DNA of 64,000 nt from Sphingomonas aurea (lineage in GTDB: Bacteria; Pseudomonadota; Alphaproteobacteria; Sphingomonadales; Sphingomonadaceae). The notes beneath the pieces were generated by a model. The model had not been told where the DNA came from and ran no database searches. It saw nothing but the letters and a program-made list of their open reading frames with translations. The position numbers and the translations under genes are program-made. The stretch is taken from assembly GCF_030678875.1 (NCBI RefSeq), contig NZ_JAUUDS010000001.1:558001-622000 (forward strand). The letters are read 5' to 3'. Positions 1 through 8,314 of the stretch are shown here, in pieces; the stretch's first letter is position 1; the number at the start of each line of letters is the position of its first letter.

Positions 1-486
1 CCGGTCGAGGAGCACGGTGCCGTCTTCCTCGCGCGTGCCACGCACCGCGGCCAGCCGCCCGCCCTTGTTCAGGACCAGCAGCATGTTGTTCACGACGCCG
101 TCGCGCAGCGAGTCGGTCAGCTCGATCTCGTCGCCATACGCGACGTCGCCCTGCGGGTTGGCGATCGCGATATTGCCGTTGGCGACGACCTTGCCCGTCT
201 TGCGATTCCAGACGACCTTGTCGGCGCGCAGCCGGTCGTCGCGGCGCAGCATGCGGACGTCGCCGGTCGCGGTGACGATGTCGGCGTCGTAATCATATTC
301 GAGCGTCGCGGCGCTGAACTGCACCTGCTCGGCATCGACGGTCGGCGTCGCGGCGACAGGGGCGGCAGGGGCGCCGCCACGGTCCTGCAGGGTCTGCGCC
401 GCCACCGGTGTGGCGGCCGCGGCTAGGGCGACGACAAGGGCAAAGCTGCTGGATGGGCCGCTGAATGGCCGGCAGGTACGCGACAC
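1..486 (-). CDS. lptD: LPS-assembly protein LptD, N-terminal fragment (runs off the window)
   Basis: The reading frame is open from the window edge back to a GTG at 486 and encodes about 162 residues. A signal peptide (hydrophobic run about residues 15-30, ending in VAAQ) is followed by an OstA/LptA-like beta-jellyroll with repeating motifs such as ATLEYDYDADIVTATGDV, KVVWNRKTGKVVANGNI and YGDEIELTDSLRDGVV. This matches the periplasmic N-domain of LptD, the outer-membrane translocon for LPS-type lipids; the C-terminal barrel lies outside the window. An in-frame ATG at 564 would add 26 arginine-rich residues ahead of the signal peptide, so GTG 486 is preferred, although its ribosome-binding site is weak. 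It is divergent from pepA. LptA shares this fold, but the sequence style and pepA neighbourhood fit LptD better. Confidence 0.82.
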   Translation of the reverse strand, partial: MSRTCRPFSGPSSSFALVVALAAAATPVAAQTLQDRGGAPAAPVAATPTVDAEQVQFSAATLEYDYDADIVTATGDVRMLRRDDRLRADKVVWNRKTGKVVANGNIAIANPQGDVAYGDEIELTDSLRDGVVNNMLLVLNKGGRLAAVRGTREEDGTVLLDR

Positions 487-647
487 GATGTTGCTCGACC
501 CCTCAGGCCGGCGGCCGCCCCGATACGGTCGCCTGGCATCAGCGCCTATCGCATGGTCCGACATATGTCGACCGACACGCGCCGGTGCCGTGGTTGCCGC
601 CGGAGGTGGCCGTGCCTAGATGAACGGACGAGATCGAAGAGGTATTG
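487..647. promoter_or_regulatory. lptD/pepA divergent intergenic region
   Basis: This 161-base spacer separates the divergent lptD and pepA starts and must hold both promoters. It contains a perfect 12-bp palindrome, CGACATATGTCG (559-570), flanked by GGTC and ACC so that the symmetry almost extends further. The palindrome covers the alternative ATG of lptD at 562-564. A purine-rich GAAGAGG at 636-642 is the pepA ribosome-binding site. No convincing -35/-10 pair was identified. Confidence 0.4.
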
Positions 648-2123
648 ATGCAGATTCAGCTTGCTCCGTCCGCGGCCGCCGATGCGGCGCTCACCGTCTA
701 TCCGGTCGGGAAGGACGGGCTGCCGCAACTCGACTGGGGCACGAACCCGGGCGGTGCCGCACAGCTGGCGACGGTGGCCGCAGCCGGACAGCGCTTCACC
801 GGAGAGGCGGGGACGCTCCTCGACCTCGTCGTGCCGAATGGCGCGGGCGCGCGGCGGGTGATCCTGGCCGGCATCGGCGCGGGCGGCGACAACGACTGGG
901 CCAAGGCTGGCGGCGCGCTGGTCGCGCGGCTGCTGACCTCCGGCACGACCGAGGCCGTGGTCGATCTGTCGAAGCAGGCGGCGGTGCAGCCGCTGGCAGT
1001 GGCACGATTCGCCGCCGCCGCCGCGCAGCGCGCCTGGCGGCTCGACACCTATCGCACCCGCCTGCCCGACAACCAGAAGCCTAGCCTCGCCACCCTGACC
1101 ATCGCCGGCGCACCCGCCGGTACGGACGCCGCATGGCACGCGCAGCAGGCGGTGACCAAGGGACTGGAACTGACCCGCACCCTCGTCGCCGAGCCGCCCA
1201 ACATCCTCTATCCCGAGAGCTTCGTCGAGCGCGTTCGCGCCGATGTCGAGGGGCTGGGGCTGGAGATCGTCGTCCTCGACGAGGCGGCGATGCGCGACCT
1301 TGGCATGGGCTCGCTGCTAGCGGTCAGCCTGGGCTCGGTGCGCGAGGCACGGCTGCTGGCGCTGCGATGGCAGGGCGCTGGTCAGGGCGATCCCGAACTG
1401 GCGCTGGTCGGCAAGGGCGTGACCTTCGACACCGGCGGCATCTCGATCAAGCCCGCCGCCGGCATGGAGGACATGAAGTGGGACATGGGCGGCGCCGGTG
1501 CCGTCGTCGGCGCGATGAAGGCGCTGGCGGGCCGCAAGGCGAAGGCGAACGTCGTCGGCGTCTGCGGGCTGGTCGAGAACATGCCCGACGGCGCGGCGAC
1601 CCGGCCGGGTGACGTCGTGACGTCGATGTCGGGCCAGACCATCGAGGTGCTGAACACCGATGCCGAGGGGCGGCTGGTGCTCGCCGACGCGATCACCTGG
1701 ACCCAGAAGACGTTCCGTCCGAAGGTGATCGTCGACCTCGCCACCCTGACCGGTGCGATGATCGTCAGCCTGGGCAATGAATATGCCGGCATCTTCTCGA
1801 ACGACGACGCGCTCGCCGACCAGCTGATCGCCGCCGGCACCGCCACCGACGACAAATTGTGGCGCTTCCCGCTGTCGGACACCTACAACAAGCTGATCGA
1901 CAGCCCGATCGCGGACATGAAGAATGTCGGACCGCGCGGTGCCGGATCGATCACCGCGGCGCAGTTCATCCAGCGCTTCGTCGACGACGGGGTGAAGTGG
2001 GCGCATCTCGACGTTGCCGGCATGGTCTGGGCCGACAAGCCTGGGACGACGTACGACAAGGGCGCGACCGGCTACGGCGTGAAGCTGCTCGACCGCTTCG
2101 TGGCGGACAATTTCGAGAAATAG
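648..2123 (+). CDS. pepA: Leucyl aminopeptidase (M17 family)
   Basis: Cytosolic hexameric dizinc aminopeptidase that removes N-terminal residues from peptides; 491 residues, normal for the family. The M17 signature NTDAEGRLVLADA is present. The metal- and substrate-binding stretch VGKGVTFDTGGISIKPAAGM (Lys, Asp) and DMGGAGAV lie in the C-terminal catalytic domain, and the first about 160 residues form the variable N-domain. A TTG at 645 directly precedes the ATG at 648; ATG is chosen because GAAGAGG at 636-642 is well spaced from it. Downstream are holC, ndk and an acetyltransferase on the same strand, the pepA-holC pairing seen in many proteobacteria. The gene ends just before a strong palindrome at 2132. 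Confidence 0.95.
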   Translation: MQIQLAPSAAADAALTVYPVGKDGLPQLDWGTNPGGAAQLATVAAAGQRFTGEAGTLLDLVVPNGAGARRVILAGIGAGGDNDWAKAGGALVARLLTSGTTEAVVDLSKQAAVQPLAVARFAAAAAQRAWRLDTYRTRLPDNQKPSLATLTIAGAPAGTDAAWHAQQAVTKGLELTRTLVAEPPNILYPESFVERVRADVEGLGLEIVVLDEAAMRDLGMGSLLAVSLGSVREARLLALRWQGAGQGDPELALVGKGVTFDTGGISIKPAAGMEDMKWDMGGAGAVVGAMKALAGRKAKANVVGVCGLVENMPDGAATRPGDVVTSMSGQTIEVLNTDAEGRLVLADAITWTQKTFRPKVIVDLATLTGAMIVSLGNEYAGIFSNDDALADQLIAAGTATDDKLWRFPLSDTYNKLIDSPIADMKNVGPRGAGSITAAQFIQRFVDDGVKWAHLDVAGMVWADKPGTTYDKGATGYGVKLLDRFVADNFEK

Positions 2124-2131
2124 GCTGCCAT

Positions 2132-2160
2132 CGTCATGCCGGGATCGTCCCGGCATGACG
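2132..2160. repeat. REP-like palindrome downstream of pepA
   Basis: Perfect 13-bp arms, CGTCATGCCGGGA and TCCCGGCATGACG, enclose a 3-base loop. There is no T-tract, so it is not a canonical intrinsic terminator, but it could stabilise or end the pepA transcript. A nearly identical palindrome occurs at 46479-46507 between tsf and pyrH, pointing to a dispersed REP-type family. Confidence 0.7.
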
Positions 2161-2202
2161 TAGAAGGTGACCCACTCGCCGCACCGCGCTACCCTCGTGG
2201 AC

Positions 2203-2643
2203 ATGCAGGTCGACTTCTACCACCTCACCGCCACCCCACTCGACCGCGCGCTGCCGCGTATCGCCGAGCGGATCGTGGCGGGCGGCGGGCGCCTGCTGGT
2301 GGTGAGCGGTGCGGAGGACCAGCGACGCCACCTCGACCGGCATCTGTGGGCCTATACGCCCGAAAGCTTCCTGCCCCATGCAGAGACGGGCGGTCCCGAC
2401 GATGCCGACCAGCCGATCCTGATCGCCGCCACGTCCGATGCCGCCAACGGCGCCCGCCACATCGCCCTGGTCGACGGTGTGTGGCGCGACGACGCGCTGG
2501 CGTTCGATCGCGCCTTCCACTTCTTCGACGACGACCGTATCCAGGACGCCCGCCTCGCGTGGAAGGCGCTTGCCGGCCGCGACGGGATCGAGCGGCGTTA
2601 TTGGAAACAGGGTGACGGCGGCCGCTGGGAACAGGCCGCCTAG
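2203..2643 (+). CDS. holC: DNA polymerase III subunit chi
   Basis: Accessory clamp-loader subunit that connects the polymerase III holoenzyme to single-strand binding protein; 146 residues, typical length. The start MQVDFYHLTATPLDRALP and the central segment ESFLPH-(11)-QPILIA are characteristic of HolC, as is the C-terminal WKQGDGGRWEQAA end. The chosen ATG at 2203 gives the usual family N-terminus; an upstream in-frame GTG at 2167 would add 12 residues of no family resemblance. It follows pepA, separated by the palindrome at 2132-2160, and ends 72 bases before ndk. Its partner psi (HolD) is usually absent in alphaproteobacteria and is not seen here. Confidence 0.85.
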   Translation: MQVDFYHLTATPLDRALPRIAERIVAGGGRLLVVSGAEDQRRHLDRHLWAYTPESFLPHAETGGPDDADQPILIAATSDAANGARHIALVDGVWRDDALAFDRAFHFFDDDRIQDARLAWKALAGRDGIERRYWKQGDGGRWEQAA

Positions 2644-2715
2644 TTGCCAAGCCGCGCGCCCGCGACTAGGGCGGCGCGCATTCCGACACCTTCATCCAGG
2701 GAGCCCGTGACCGTC

Positions 2716-3138
2716 ATGGCCGCGAACCGTACCTTTTCGATCATCAAGCCCGATGCCACCCGCCGCAACCTGACCGGCGCCGTCACCAAGATGCTGGAGG
2801 AGGCCGGCCTGCGCGTCGTCGCGTCCAAGCGCATCCAGATGACCCGCGAGCAGGCCGAGGGCTTCTACGCCGTCCACCGCGAGCGTCCCTTCTTCAACGA
2901 CCTGGTCACCTTCATGATCTCCGGCCCGGTCGTCGTGCAGGTGCTGGAGGGCGAGAACGCCATGCAGCGCAACCGCGACGTGATGGGCGCGACCAACCCC
3001 GCCAATGCCGAGCCGGGCACGATCCGCAAGGAGCTGGCCGAGTCGATCGAGGCGAACAGCGTCCACGGCTCGGACTCCGACGAGAATGCCGAGATCGAGA
3101 TCGCTTACTTCTTCAAGCCCGAAGAGATCGTTGGTTGA
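2716..3138 (+). CDS. ndk: Nucleoside diphosphate kinase
   Basis: Transfers the gamma-phosphate of ATP onto NDPs through a phosphohistidine, balancing NTP pools. The 140-residue length is exactly that of bacterial Ndk. Visible signatures are the N-terminal [10 protein letters not shown], the [20 protein letters not shown] stretch and the active-site NSVHGSDS (His in HGSDS). The start at 2716 gives MAANRTFSI; an in-frame GTG at 2707 lies closer to an AGGGAG at about 2698-2703 and would add three residues, so the exact start is uncertain. An acetyltransferase begins 10 bases after its stop. Confidence 0.96.
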   Translation: MAANRTFSIIKPDATRRNLTGAVTKMLEEAGLRVVASKRIQMTREQAEGFYAVHRERPFFNDLVTFMISGPVVVQVLEGENAMQRNRDVMGATNPANAEPGTIRKELAESIEANSVHGSDSDENAEIEIAYFFKPEEIVG

Positions 3139-3148
3139 TCGGGCGCTG

Positions 3149-3691
3149 ATGACCGACTGGCGGCTGCGGCGTGCGTCCCCGGCGGACGCGCCCGCAGTCG
3201 CGCTGGTCGCGGCGGCCAGCTTTCTCGAGACCTTCGCCGGTATTCTGTCCGGTGCGGATATCATCGCCCACCTGACCGCCAAGAGCGCGCCCGCGACGTT
3301 CGCCGCCTGGGCGGAGGATTTCGGCAGCGTCGTGACCTTGGCCGAGCATGAAAACGGCGCCGCGCCGGTCGGCTATACGGTCCTGACCGCTCCGCAGGAG
3401 GTCGGCGATACCGGCCCCGGCGATATCGAGCTGCGCCGCATCTATACCCTGTCCACCGCGCGCAGCACCGGTCTGGGCGCCGCCCTGATGGAGCAGGCGC
3501 TGGACGATGCGCGGGCATTGGGTGCGAACCGCATGCTGCTCGGCGTTTTCGCCGGCAACGCGCGCGCCTGTGCCTTTTACGAGCGTCAGGGTTTCGTCGT
3601 CGCCGAGCGCCGCCGCTTCAAGGTCGGTGCCACCTGGCACGACGATCTCGTCTACGCCCGGCAGATCCAGGGCATTCCCCAAACGGGTTGA
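3149..3691 (+). CDS. GNAT-family N-acetyltransferase
   Basis: 180-residue single-domain GNAT enzyme. The acetyl-CoA pyrophosphate-binding loop appears as TLSTARSTGLGAALMEQAL (motif A, Q/RxxGxG/A-like), followed by motif B with NRMLLGVFAGNARACAFYERQGF, the classic N-x-x-A-x-x-F-Y-x-x-x-G-F end. The substrate is not predictable; family members acetylate antibiotics, polyamines or protein N-termini. It starts 10 bases after ndk and is probably cotranscribed. Its 3' end faces the minus-strand purine/YjbR operon across a 83-base gap containing hairpins. Confidence 0.88.
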   Translation: MTDWRLRRASPADAPAVALVAAASFLETFAGILSGADIIAHLTAKSAPATFAAWAEDFGSVVTLAEHENGAAPVGYTVLTAPQEVGDTGPGDIELRRIYTLSTARSTGLGAALMEQALDDARALGANRMLLGVFAGNARACAFYERQGFVVAERRRFKVGATWHDDLVYARQIQGIPQTG

Positions 3692-3703
3692 ACCACCGTT
3701 ATT

Positions 3704-3732
3704 GCCCTTGCGGGCGCCCGCTTAGCGGCGGG
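3704..3732. terminator. Hairpin pair between convergent operons
   Basis: Two adjacent short stem-loops, GCCC-ttgc-GGGC (3704-3715) and CCCGC-ttagcg-GCGGG (3717-3732), lie in the 83-base gap between the convergent acetyltransferase and membrane-protein genes. No T-run follows either arm. The position suggests a bidirectional termination or transcript-stabilising role. The wording resembles a degenerate REP element. Confidence 0.4.
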
Positions 3733-3774
3733 ATGACTTCGGTCCGGCGACCCAACCCGATCGCTGTCGATGAT

Positions 3775-4380
3775 CTAGGTGCGTGGCTTCTCGCGCGCCC
3801 AGGCGCCGTCCAGCTGCGCCTGCGTGCCGCCGCGCTGCCGCAGCCGTAGCCCGTCCAGCCGCAGCGTACGACCGCGCAGGACCCGGCCTTCGGTCTTCCA
3901 CACGACGTCATAGATCCCGGTCGCCGTTCGCGCCGTGTCGCCATCCCAGTAGCGGAGCGTCACCAGCACCGGCAGCCGCCCGGCACGATCGTCCGGGCCG
4001 CCGTCGGTCAGCGCCAGCAGCGGATCGGCAAACCACGCCGCCTCGATCGCCGGATCTCCGGAGGGACGCTGCGCCGCGATGCCCAGCGCCTGGGGGAAGG
4101 TGACCACAGCGTCGGACAGGTCGTGCCGCGCATCCTTCAGCGCCAGCGATCGGCCGCCATCCTCGACGGTCGCCACCAGCTCGACCCGCGCTTTCTCACG
4201 CGATTCGGCGGTCTGCGTCGCCGCCTTGTCCGCCTGATCCGCGCGGCGGTCGGACCAGTTCATCCACAGCGTCAACGCGCCGATCAGCACGCCGGCCACA
4301 GCCACCGCCTCGGCCAGGGACACCCAGCGTCGCCGGGTCGCCGCCGCATCGCGGCGTTCCTGCGGGGTCGGATCGCTCAT
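3775..4380 (-). CDS. Hypothetical single-span membrane protein
   Basis: 201 residues, function unknown. A short charged N-terminus (residues 1-20, rich in Arg) precedes one transmembrane helix at about 21-42 (LAEAVAVAGVLIGALTLWMNW). A charged, probably coiled segment (about 43-62) and a soluble domain of about 140 residues follow. The topology is probably N-in with the soluble domain in the periplasm, though the Arg/Lys balance is not decisive. The start at 4380 overlaps the stop of the YjbR-like gene by 4 bases (ATGA), suggesting coupled translation; reading further upstream gives only low-complexity Arg/Gly sequence. It is the last gene of the purM-purN-yjbR group. Confidence 0.75.
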   Translation of the reverse strand: MSDPTPQERRDAAATRRRWVSLAEAVAVAGVLIGALTLWMNWSDRRADQADKAATQTAESREKARVELVATVEDGGRSLALKDARHDLSDAVVTFPQALGIAAQRPSGDPAIEAAWFADPLLALTDGGPDDRAGRLPVLVTLRYWDGDTARTATGIYDVVWKTEGRVLRGRTLRLDGLRLRQRGGTQAQLDGAWAREKPRT

Positions 4381-4742
4381 CGCCCGCCCGCCTCCAGCAG
4401 TCCTGCCGGCGCCGCCAGCTCCCAGCTGCGTGCGATCCGGTCCTCGACCAGGGTCCAGTCCGGCTCGCCGGCCAGATCGATGCTCACCCAGCCGCTCGGC
4501 CCCAGATAGGCGGGACGGCTGTACGTGTCGGGCGCGGCGTCGATCAGCATCGCCTGCTCGTCGGTGCCGCTGGTGCGGACGCACACGACGGTCCGTCCGT
4601 CGCCGTGATGATCCTCGCGCACCTGCGCGAACTGCTTGCCGGCGACGAAGAAGGTCGGCTGGCCATGGCTCGGCCGCTCCTCCACCTCGGGCAGCAGCAG
4701 CGCCAGTTCGCGGACGCGCAGCAGGATGGGGCTGTCGGTCAT
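4377..4742 (-). CDS. MmcQ/YjbR family DNA-binding-like protein
   Basis: 121-residue member of the MmcQ/YjbR (CyaY-like fold) family: the start LLRVRELALLLPEVEERPSHGQPTFFVAGKQFAQV contains the typical 'LPEVEE-S-G-PTFFV-KQFA' pattern, and the C-terminal half carries PAYLGPSGWVSIDL. The family has a double-wing fold and an uncertain biochemical role. It overlaps purN by 4 bases and the downstream membrane-protein gene by 4 bases, so all are probably translated from one mRNA. Confidence 0.85.
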   Translation of the reverse strand: MTDSPILLRVRELALLLPEVEERPSHGQPTFFVAGKQFAQVREDHHGDGRTVVCVRTSGTDEQAMLIDAAPDTYSRPAYLGPSGWVSIDLAGEPDWTLVEDRIARSWELAAPAGLLEAGGR

Positions 4743-5299
4743 CGGCTCACATACTCCGCCAGGATGCGCGGGTATAACGCATGTTCGGCCACCAGGACCC
4801 GTGCTGCCAGCGTGTCGGCGGTATCGCCGGGCAGGATCGAAACCTCGGCCTGCCCCAGCACCGCGCCGCCATCCAGCTCCTCGGTCACGACATGGACCGA
4901 GCAGCCCGCCGTCGCATCCCCCGCCGCGATCGCGCGGGAATGGGTGTCGAGCCCCTTGTAGCGGGGCAGCAGCGAGGGATGGATATTGACGATCCGTTCG
5001 CGCCAGCGCGCGACGAACGCGTCGGACAGCAGCCGCATGTAACCGGCAAGCGCGATCACCTGCACCCCTGCCGCGCGCAGGGCCGCATCGATCTCGGCCT
5101 CGTATCCCGCCTTGCCGATCCCCTTGGGCGACAGCGCGAAGGTGGCGATGCCGCGCTCGCGCGCCCAGGCCAGCCCGGCCGCATCCGGCCGGTCGGACGC
5201 GACCAGCGCCACCTCGTACCCCTGTGCCTGCTCGACCAGCGCCATCATGTTCGATCCCCGGCCGGAGATCAGGATGCCGACCCGGACCGGCTCAGCCAT
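4739..5299 (-). CDS. purN: Phosphoribosylglycinamide formyltransferase
   Basis: Third step of de novo purine synthesis: formyl transfer from 10-formyl-THF to GAR. 186 residues. Visible are the phosphate-binding [12 protein letters not shown] near the N-terminus, the catalytic [10 protein letters not shown] (Asn, His) and the folate-binding/catalytic Asp in [15 protein letters not shown]. The start at 5299 ([10 protein letters not shown]) overlaps the end of purM by 8 bases; upstream extension is arginine-rich and unlike the family. The purM-purN order is standard. Confidence 0.95.
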   Translation of the reverse strand: MAEPVRVGILISGRGSNMMALVEQAQGYEVALVASDRPDAAGLAWARERGIATFALSPKGIGKAGYEAEIDAALRAAGVQVIALAGYMRLLSDAFVARWRERIVNIHPSLLPRYKGLDTHSRAIAAGDATAGCSVHVVTEELDGGAVLGQAEVSILPGDTADTLAARVLVAEHALYPRILAEYVSR

Positions 5300-6398
5300 G
5301 ATGCGTCGCAGACCAGTCCGCCCGCGCACTCCACGTCTCCGCCGAGCCGCGCACCGTGCAGCCGCGAACACCCGACTCGACCCGGCCGATGCGGAACACC
5401 GTCTCACCCGCGGCCTCCAGCGCCGCCGTCACCGCGCCGGCACGATCCTCGGCGACGATCGCGACCATGCCGATGCCGGTGTTGAAGGTCCGCGCCATCT
5501 CCTCCGGCTCGATCCGACCCTGCGCCTGCAGGAACGCCATGAGGCGGGGCAGCGGCCACCCATCGGCATCGATCACCGCATGGGCGTCCTTCGGCAGCAC
5601 GCGGGGCACATTCTCCAGCAGTCCGCCGCCGGTGATATGCGCCAGGCCGTTGATCGCGCCTTCGCGCAGCAGCGGCAGCAGGCTGGCGACGTAGATCCGC
5701 GTCGGCGCCATCAGCGCGTCGATCAGCAGCCGGTCCTGATCGAACAGTGCGGGGCGATCCATCTTCCAGCCCAGATCGGCCGCGAGTCGCCGCACCAGCG
5801 AGAAGCCGTTGGAATGCACCCCCGACGAGCCCAGTCCCAGGATCACGTCGCCCGGCCCGACCCGGTCGCCGGTCAGCAGCCGCTCGCGCTCCACCGCGCC
5901 GACGCAGAAGCCGGCCAGGTCGTAATCGCCCGCCGCGTACATGCCCGGCATCTCTGCCGTCTCGCCGCCGATCAGCGCGCAGCCGGCCTGTTTGCACCCC
6001 TCCGCGATCGAGGCGATGACCCGCTCCGCGATCCCCGCCTCCAGCTTGCCGCTGGCGTAATAGTCGAGGAAGAACAAAGGCTCCGCGCCCTGGACGATCA
6101 GGTCGTTGGCGCACATCGCGACCAGGTCGATGCCGACCCCCTCGTGCCGATCCCACTCGATCGCCAGCTTCAGCTTGGTGCCGACGCCGTCGTTGGCGGC
6201 AACCAGCAGCGGATCGGTAAAGCCCGCCGCCTTTAGGTCGAACATCCCGCCGAACCCGCCCAGGTCGGCGTCTGCCCCCGGCCGCCGCGTCGAGCGTGCG
6301 AGCGGCGCAATTGCGCGCACCAGCGCGTTGCCCGCGGCGATCGAGACCCCCGCATCGGCATAGGTATAGGGTGTCGCGGAATCGTCATTCTGGCTCAT
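5292..6398 (-). CDS. purM: Phosphoribosylformylglycinamidine cyclo-ligase (AIR synthetase)
   Basis: ATP-dependent closure of the imidazole ring in purine synthesis; 368 residues. Recognisable motifs are the start [17 protein letters not shown], the glycine-rich [10 protein letters not shown], the ATP/substrate site [30 protein letters not shown] and [15 protein letters not shown]. Start ATG at 6398. It is divergent from the DUF2066-like gene with a 63-base spacer and is the first gene of a likely purM-purN-yjbR-membrane protein operon. Confidence 0.96.
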   Translation of the reverse strand: MSQNDDSATPYTYADAGVSIAAGNALVRAIAPLARSTRRPGADADLGGFGGMFDLKAAGFTDPLLVAANDGVGTKLKLAIEWDRHEGVGIDLVAMCANDLIVQGAEPLFFLDYYASGKLEAGIAERVIASIAEGCKQAGCALIGGETAEMPGMYAAGDYDLAGFCVGAVERERLLTGDRVGPGDVILGLGSSGVHSNGFSLVRRLAADLGWKMDRPALFDQDRLLIDALMAPTRIYVASLLPLLREGAINGLAHITGGGLLENVPRVLPKDAHAVIDADGWPLPRLMAFLQAQGRIEPEEMARTFNTGIGMVAIVAEDRAGAVTAALEAAGETVFRIGRVESGVRGCTVRGSAETWSARADWSATHHG

Positions 6399-6461
6399 GG
6401 TTCGGCGCCTAGCCATATCGCGCTTGGATTTCCACGCCCGCTTCTGCAAAAGGCGCCTCGC

Positions 6462-7679
6462 ATGCGCCGCTCGTCGATGATCCTTGTCGCCATCGCGGCC
6501 CTTGCCGCGGGAAGCGCCACGCTCGCCCAGATCGAGGGGGGCAGCCGCGGCGTCGCGCCGGTCGACGGCGGCGGCGCGTTCGAGGTGGCGGGCGTCACCG
6601 TCGATGTCGGTGGCAAGACCGCGGAGACGGCGCGCCTCGCCGGCTGGCGCCTCGCCCAGCGCAAGGCGTGGGTGCAGCTGTCGCGCCGGCTGGGTGGCGG
6701 CGGCGCGCTGGTGTCGGACGGTACGCTCGACCAGATGGTGTCGGGCATCGTCGTCGAGAACGAGCAGATCGGCCCCACCCGCTACATCGCGCGGCTGGGC
6801 GTGCTGTTCGACCGCTACCGTGCCGGTGCGCTGCTCGGCATCGCGCCGAACGCGGATCGCTCGTCGCCGATGCTGGTCGTGCCGGTGCAATGGTCTGCGG
6901 GCGTCGGGCAGGTGTTCGAGGCACGGTCGGAGTGGCAGCAGGCCTGGGCGCGCTTTCGCACCGGCAACAGCACCGTCGATTATGTCCGCCCCGCCGGCAC
7001 CGGCCCCGATTCGCTGCTGCTGAACGTCGGCCAGGTAACCCGGCCGGGGCGCGGCTGGTGGCGGACGATCATCGATCAATATGGCGCCGCCGACGTGCTG
7101 GTGCCGAGCGTCCGCCTCTATCGCCAATGGCCGGGTGGCCCGGTGATCGGCGTGTTCCAGGCGCGTCACGGCCCCGATGACGAGGTGCTGGGCGGCTTCA
7201 CCCTGCGCGTCGGCAGTACCGACGGCATCCCGCAGCTGCTCGACGCCGGTGTCGCGCGGATCGATGCGCTCTATCAGCAGGCGCTGCGGCAGGGCCGGCT
7301 CGGCGCCGATCCGTCGCTGACGCCACCGCCCGACCCCAACGCCACGCCGACCCCGGTGCCCGAGGCCGAGCTGATCGCGGAGGGCGGCGAGGGTGCCGGC
7401 CTGGCGGTTTCAACCGGCACGACGCTGACCGTGCAATACGACACGCCCGGCACCGCCAGCGTCGCCAATACCGAGGCGCTGGTCCGCGCCATTCCCGGCG
7501 TGCGCAGCGCTGATACCAGCAGCCTGGCGCTGGGTGGCGTCTCGCTGATGCGCGTCGTCGTCGATGGCGATCCCGCCGCCCTGCAGCGCGAGCTGGAGGC
7601 GCGGGGCTATCAGGTCGCGAGTTCCGGCACGACGCTGCGCATCCGCCGCGCGACGCCAGCCGAGGACGGGCCCGGCTGA
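6462..7679 (+). CDS. Exported DUF2066-like protein
   Basis: 405 residues, with a signal peptide at about 1-22 (cleavage after TLAQ). The body has the DUF2066 style of motif, [20 protein letters not shown], and a Pro/Thr-rich linker ([13 protein letters not shown], near residue 300). A C-terminal beta-alpha segment (about residues 325-395) resembles a heavy-metal-associated or ACT-like fold. Its position between purM and hda is the place a DUF2066 gene occupies in many proteobacteria, which is the main support for the name. No catalytic residues are evident and the function is unknown; it probably acts in the periplasm. Its stop overlaps the hda start by one base (TGATG). Confidence 0.7.
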   Translation: MRRSSMILVAIAALAAGSATLAQIEGGSRGVAPVDGGGAFEVAGVTVDVGGKTAETARLAGWRLAQRKAWVQLSRRLGGGGALVSDGTLDQMVSGIVVENEQIGPTRYIARLGVLFDRYRAGALLGIAPNADRSSPMLVVPVQWSAGVGQVFEARSEWQQAWARFRTGNSTVDYVRPAGTGPDSLLLNVGQVTRPGRGWWRTIIDQYGAADVLVPSVRLYRQWPGGPVIGVFQARHGPDDEVLGGFTLRVGSTDGIPQLLDAGVARIDALYQQALRQGRLGADPSLTPPPDPNATPTPVPEAELIAEGGEGAGLAVSTGTTLTVQYDTPGTASVANTEALVRAIPGVRSADTSSLALGGVSLMRVVVDGDPAALQRELEARGYQVASSGTTLRIRRATPAEDGPG

Positions 7680-8314
7680 TGAGCCAGCTGGCGCTGCCGC
7701 TCGCTTGGCCGGCGGAGCCGCGCGACGCGGTGTTCCTGGTCACCCCATCCAACGCGGCGGCGGTGCGGATGCTGGAGGAATGGCGCGAGTGGCCGGTGGG
7801 CACCGCGCTGCTCGTCGGTCCGCCACGCTCGGGGCGCAGCACGCTCGGCCGCCTGTTCGTGGCACGGACCGGCGGCGTGGTGATCGACGACGCGCCCGCC
7901 GAGCCGGAAGAGTCATTGTTCCACGCCTGGAATGCCGCGCAGGACCGGCAGCGCCCGCTGCTGCTGATCGCCGACGCCGCGCCGCCTGCCTGGCCGGTCG
8001 CGTTGCCGGACCTTCGCACCCGTCTTGCCGCCAGTCCGCTGGCGACGATCGCTCCACCGGACGACAGCCTCGCTCGCGCCCTCCTGGCCCATCATGTCGA
8101 GCGGCGCGGCCTGCCTGCGCCCGCCGAGCTGGTCGACTGGCTCGCCGCCCGGACCGAGCGCAGTCACGCCGCGATCGAGCGGATCGTCGACGCGCTTGAC
8201 CGCGTGTCGCTGGAACGCCGCCGCCGTCTGACCATTCCCCTTGCCCGCTCGCTGCTGATCGAAGCGGGCCTGATCGATGCCGGCGCCACGCCCGGCTTTT
8301 TGGAGGACGCATGA
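7679..8314 (+). CDS. hda: DnaA-homologous regulator Hda/HdaA
   Basis: 211-residue AAA+ protein of the DnaA-related Hda family. With the DNA-loaded sliding clamp it stimulates hydrolysis of DnaA-bound ATP, limiting re-initiation of replication. The N-terminus [11 protein letters not shown] contains the clamp-binding QLALPL motif. The nucleotide loop reads GPPRSGRST, with Arg in place of the Walker-A Lys, as is usual in Hda. A sensor-2-like arginine-rich C-terminal bundle ends the domain. It overlaps the preceding gene by 1 base and ppk by 4 bases, so it is translationally coupled to both. Confidence 0.88.
   Translation: MSQLALPLAWPAEPRDAVFLVTPSNAAAVRMLEEWREWPVGTALLVGPPRSGRSTLGRLFVARTGGVVIDDAPAEPEESLFHAWNAAQDRQRPLLLIADAAPPAWPVALPDLRTRLAASPLATIAPPDDSLARALLAHHVERRGLPAPAELVDWLAARTERSHAAIERIVDALDRVSLERRRRLTIPLARSLLIEAGLIDAGATPGFLEDA

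Noticed and set aside
7820..7850. Arg replacing the Walker-A Lys in Hda
   Set aside because: Looks like a broken P-loop but is a normal feature of Hda proteins.
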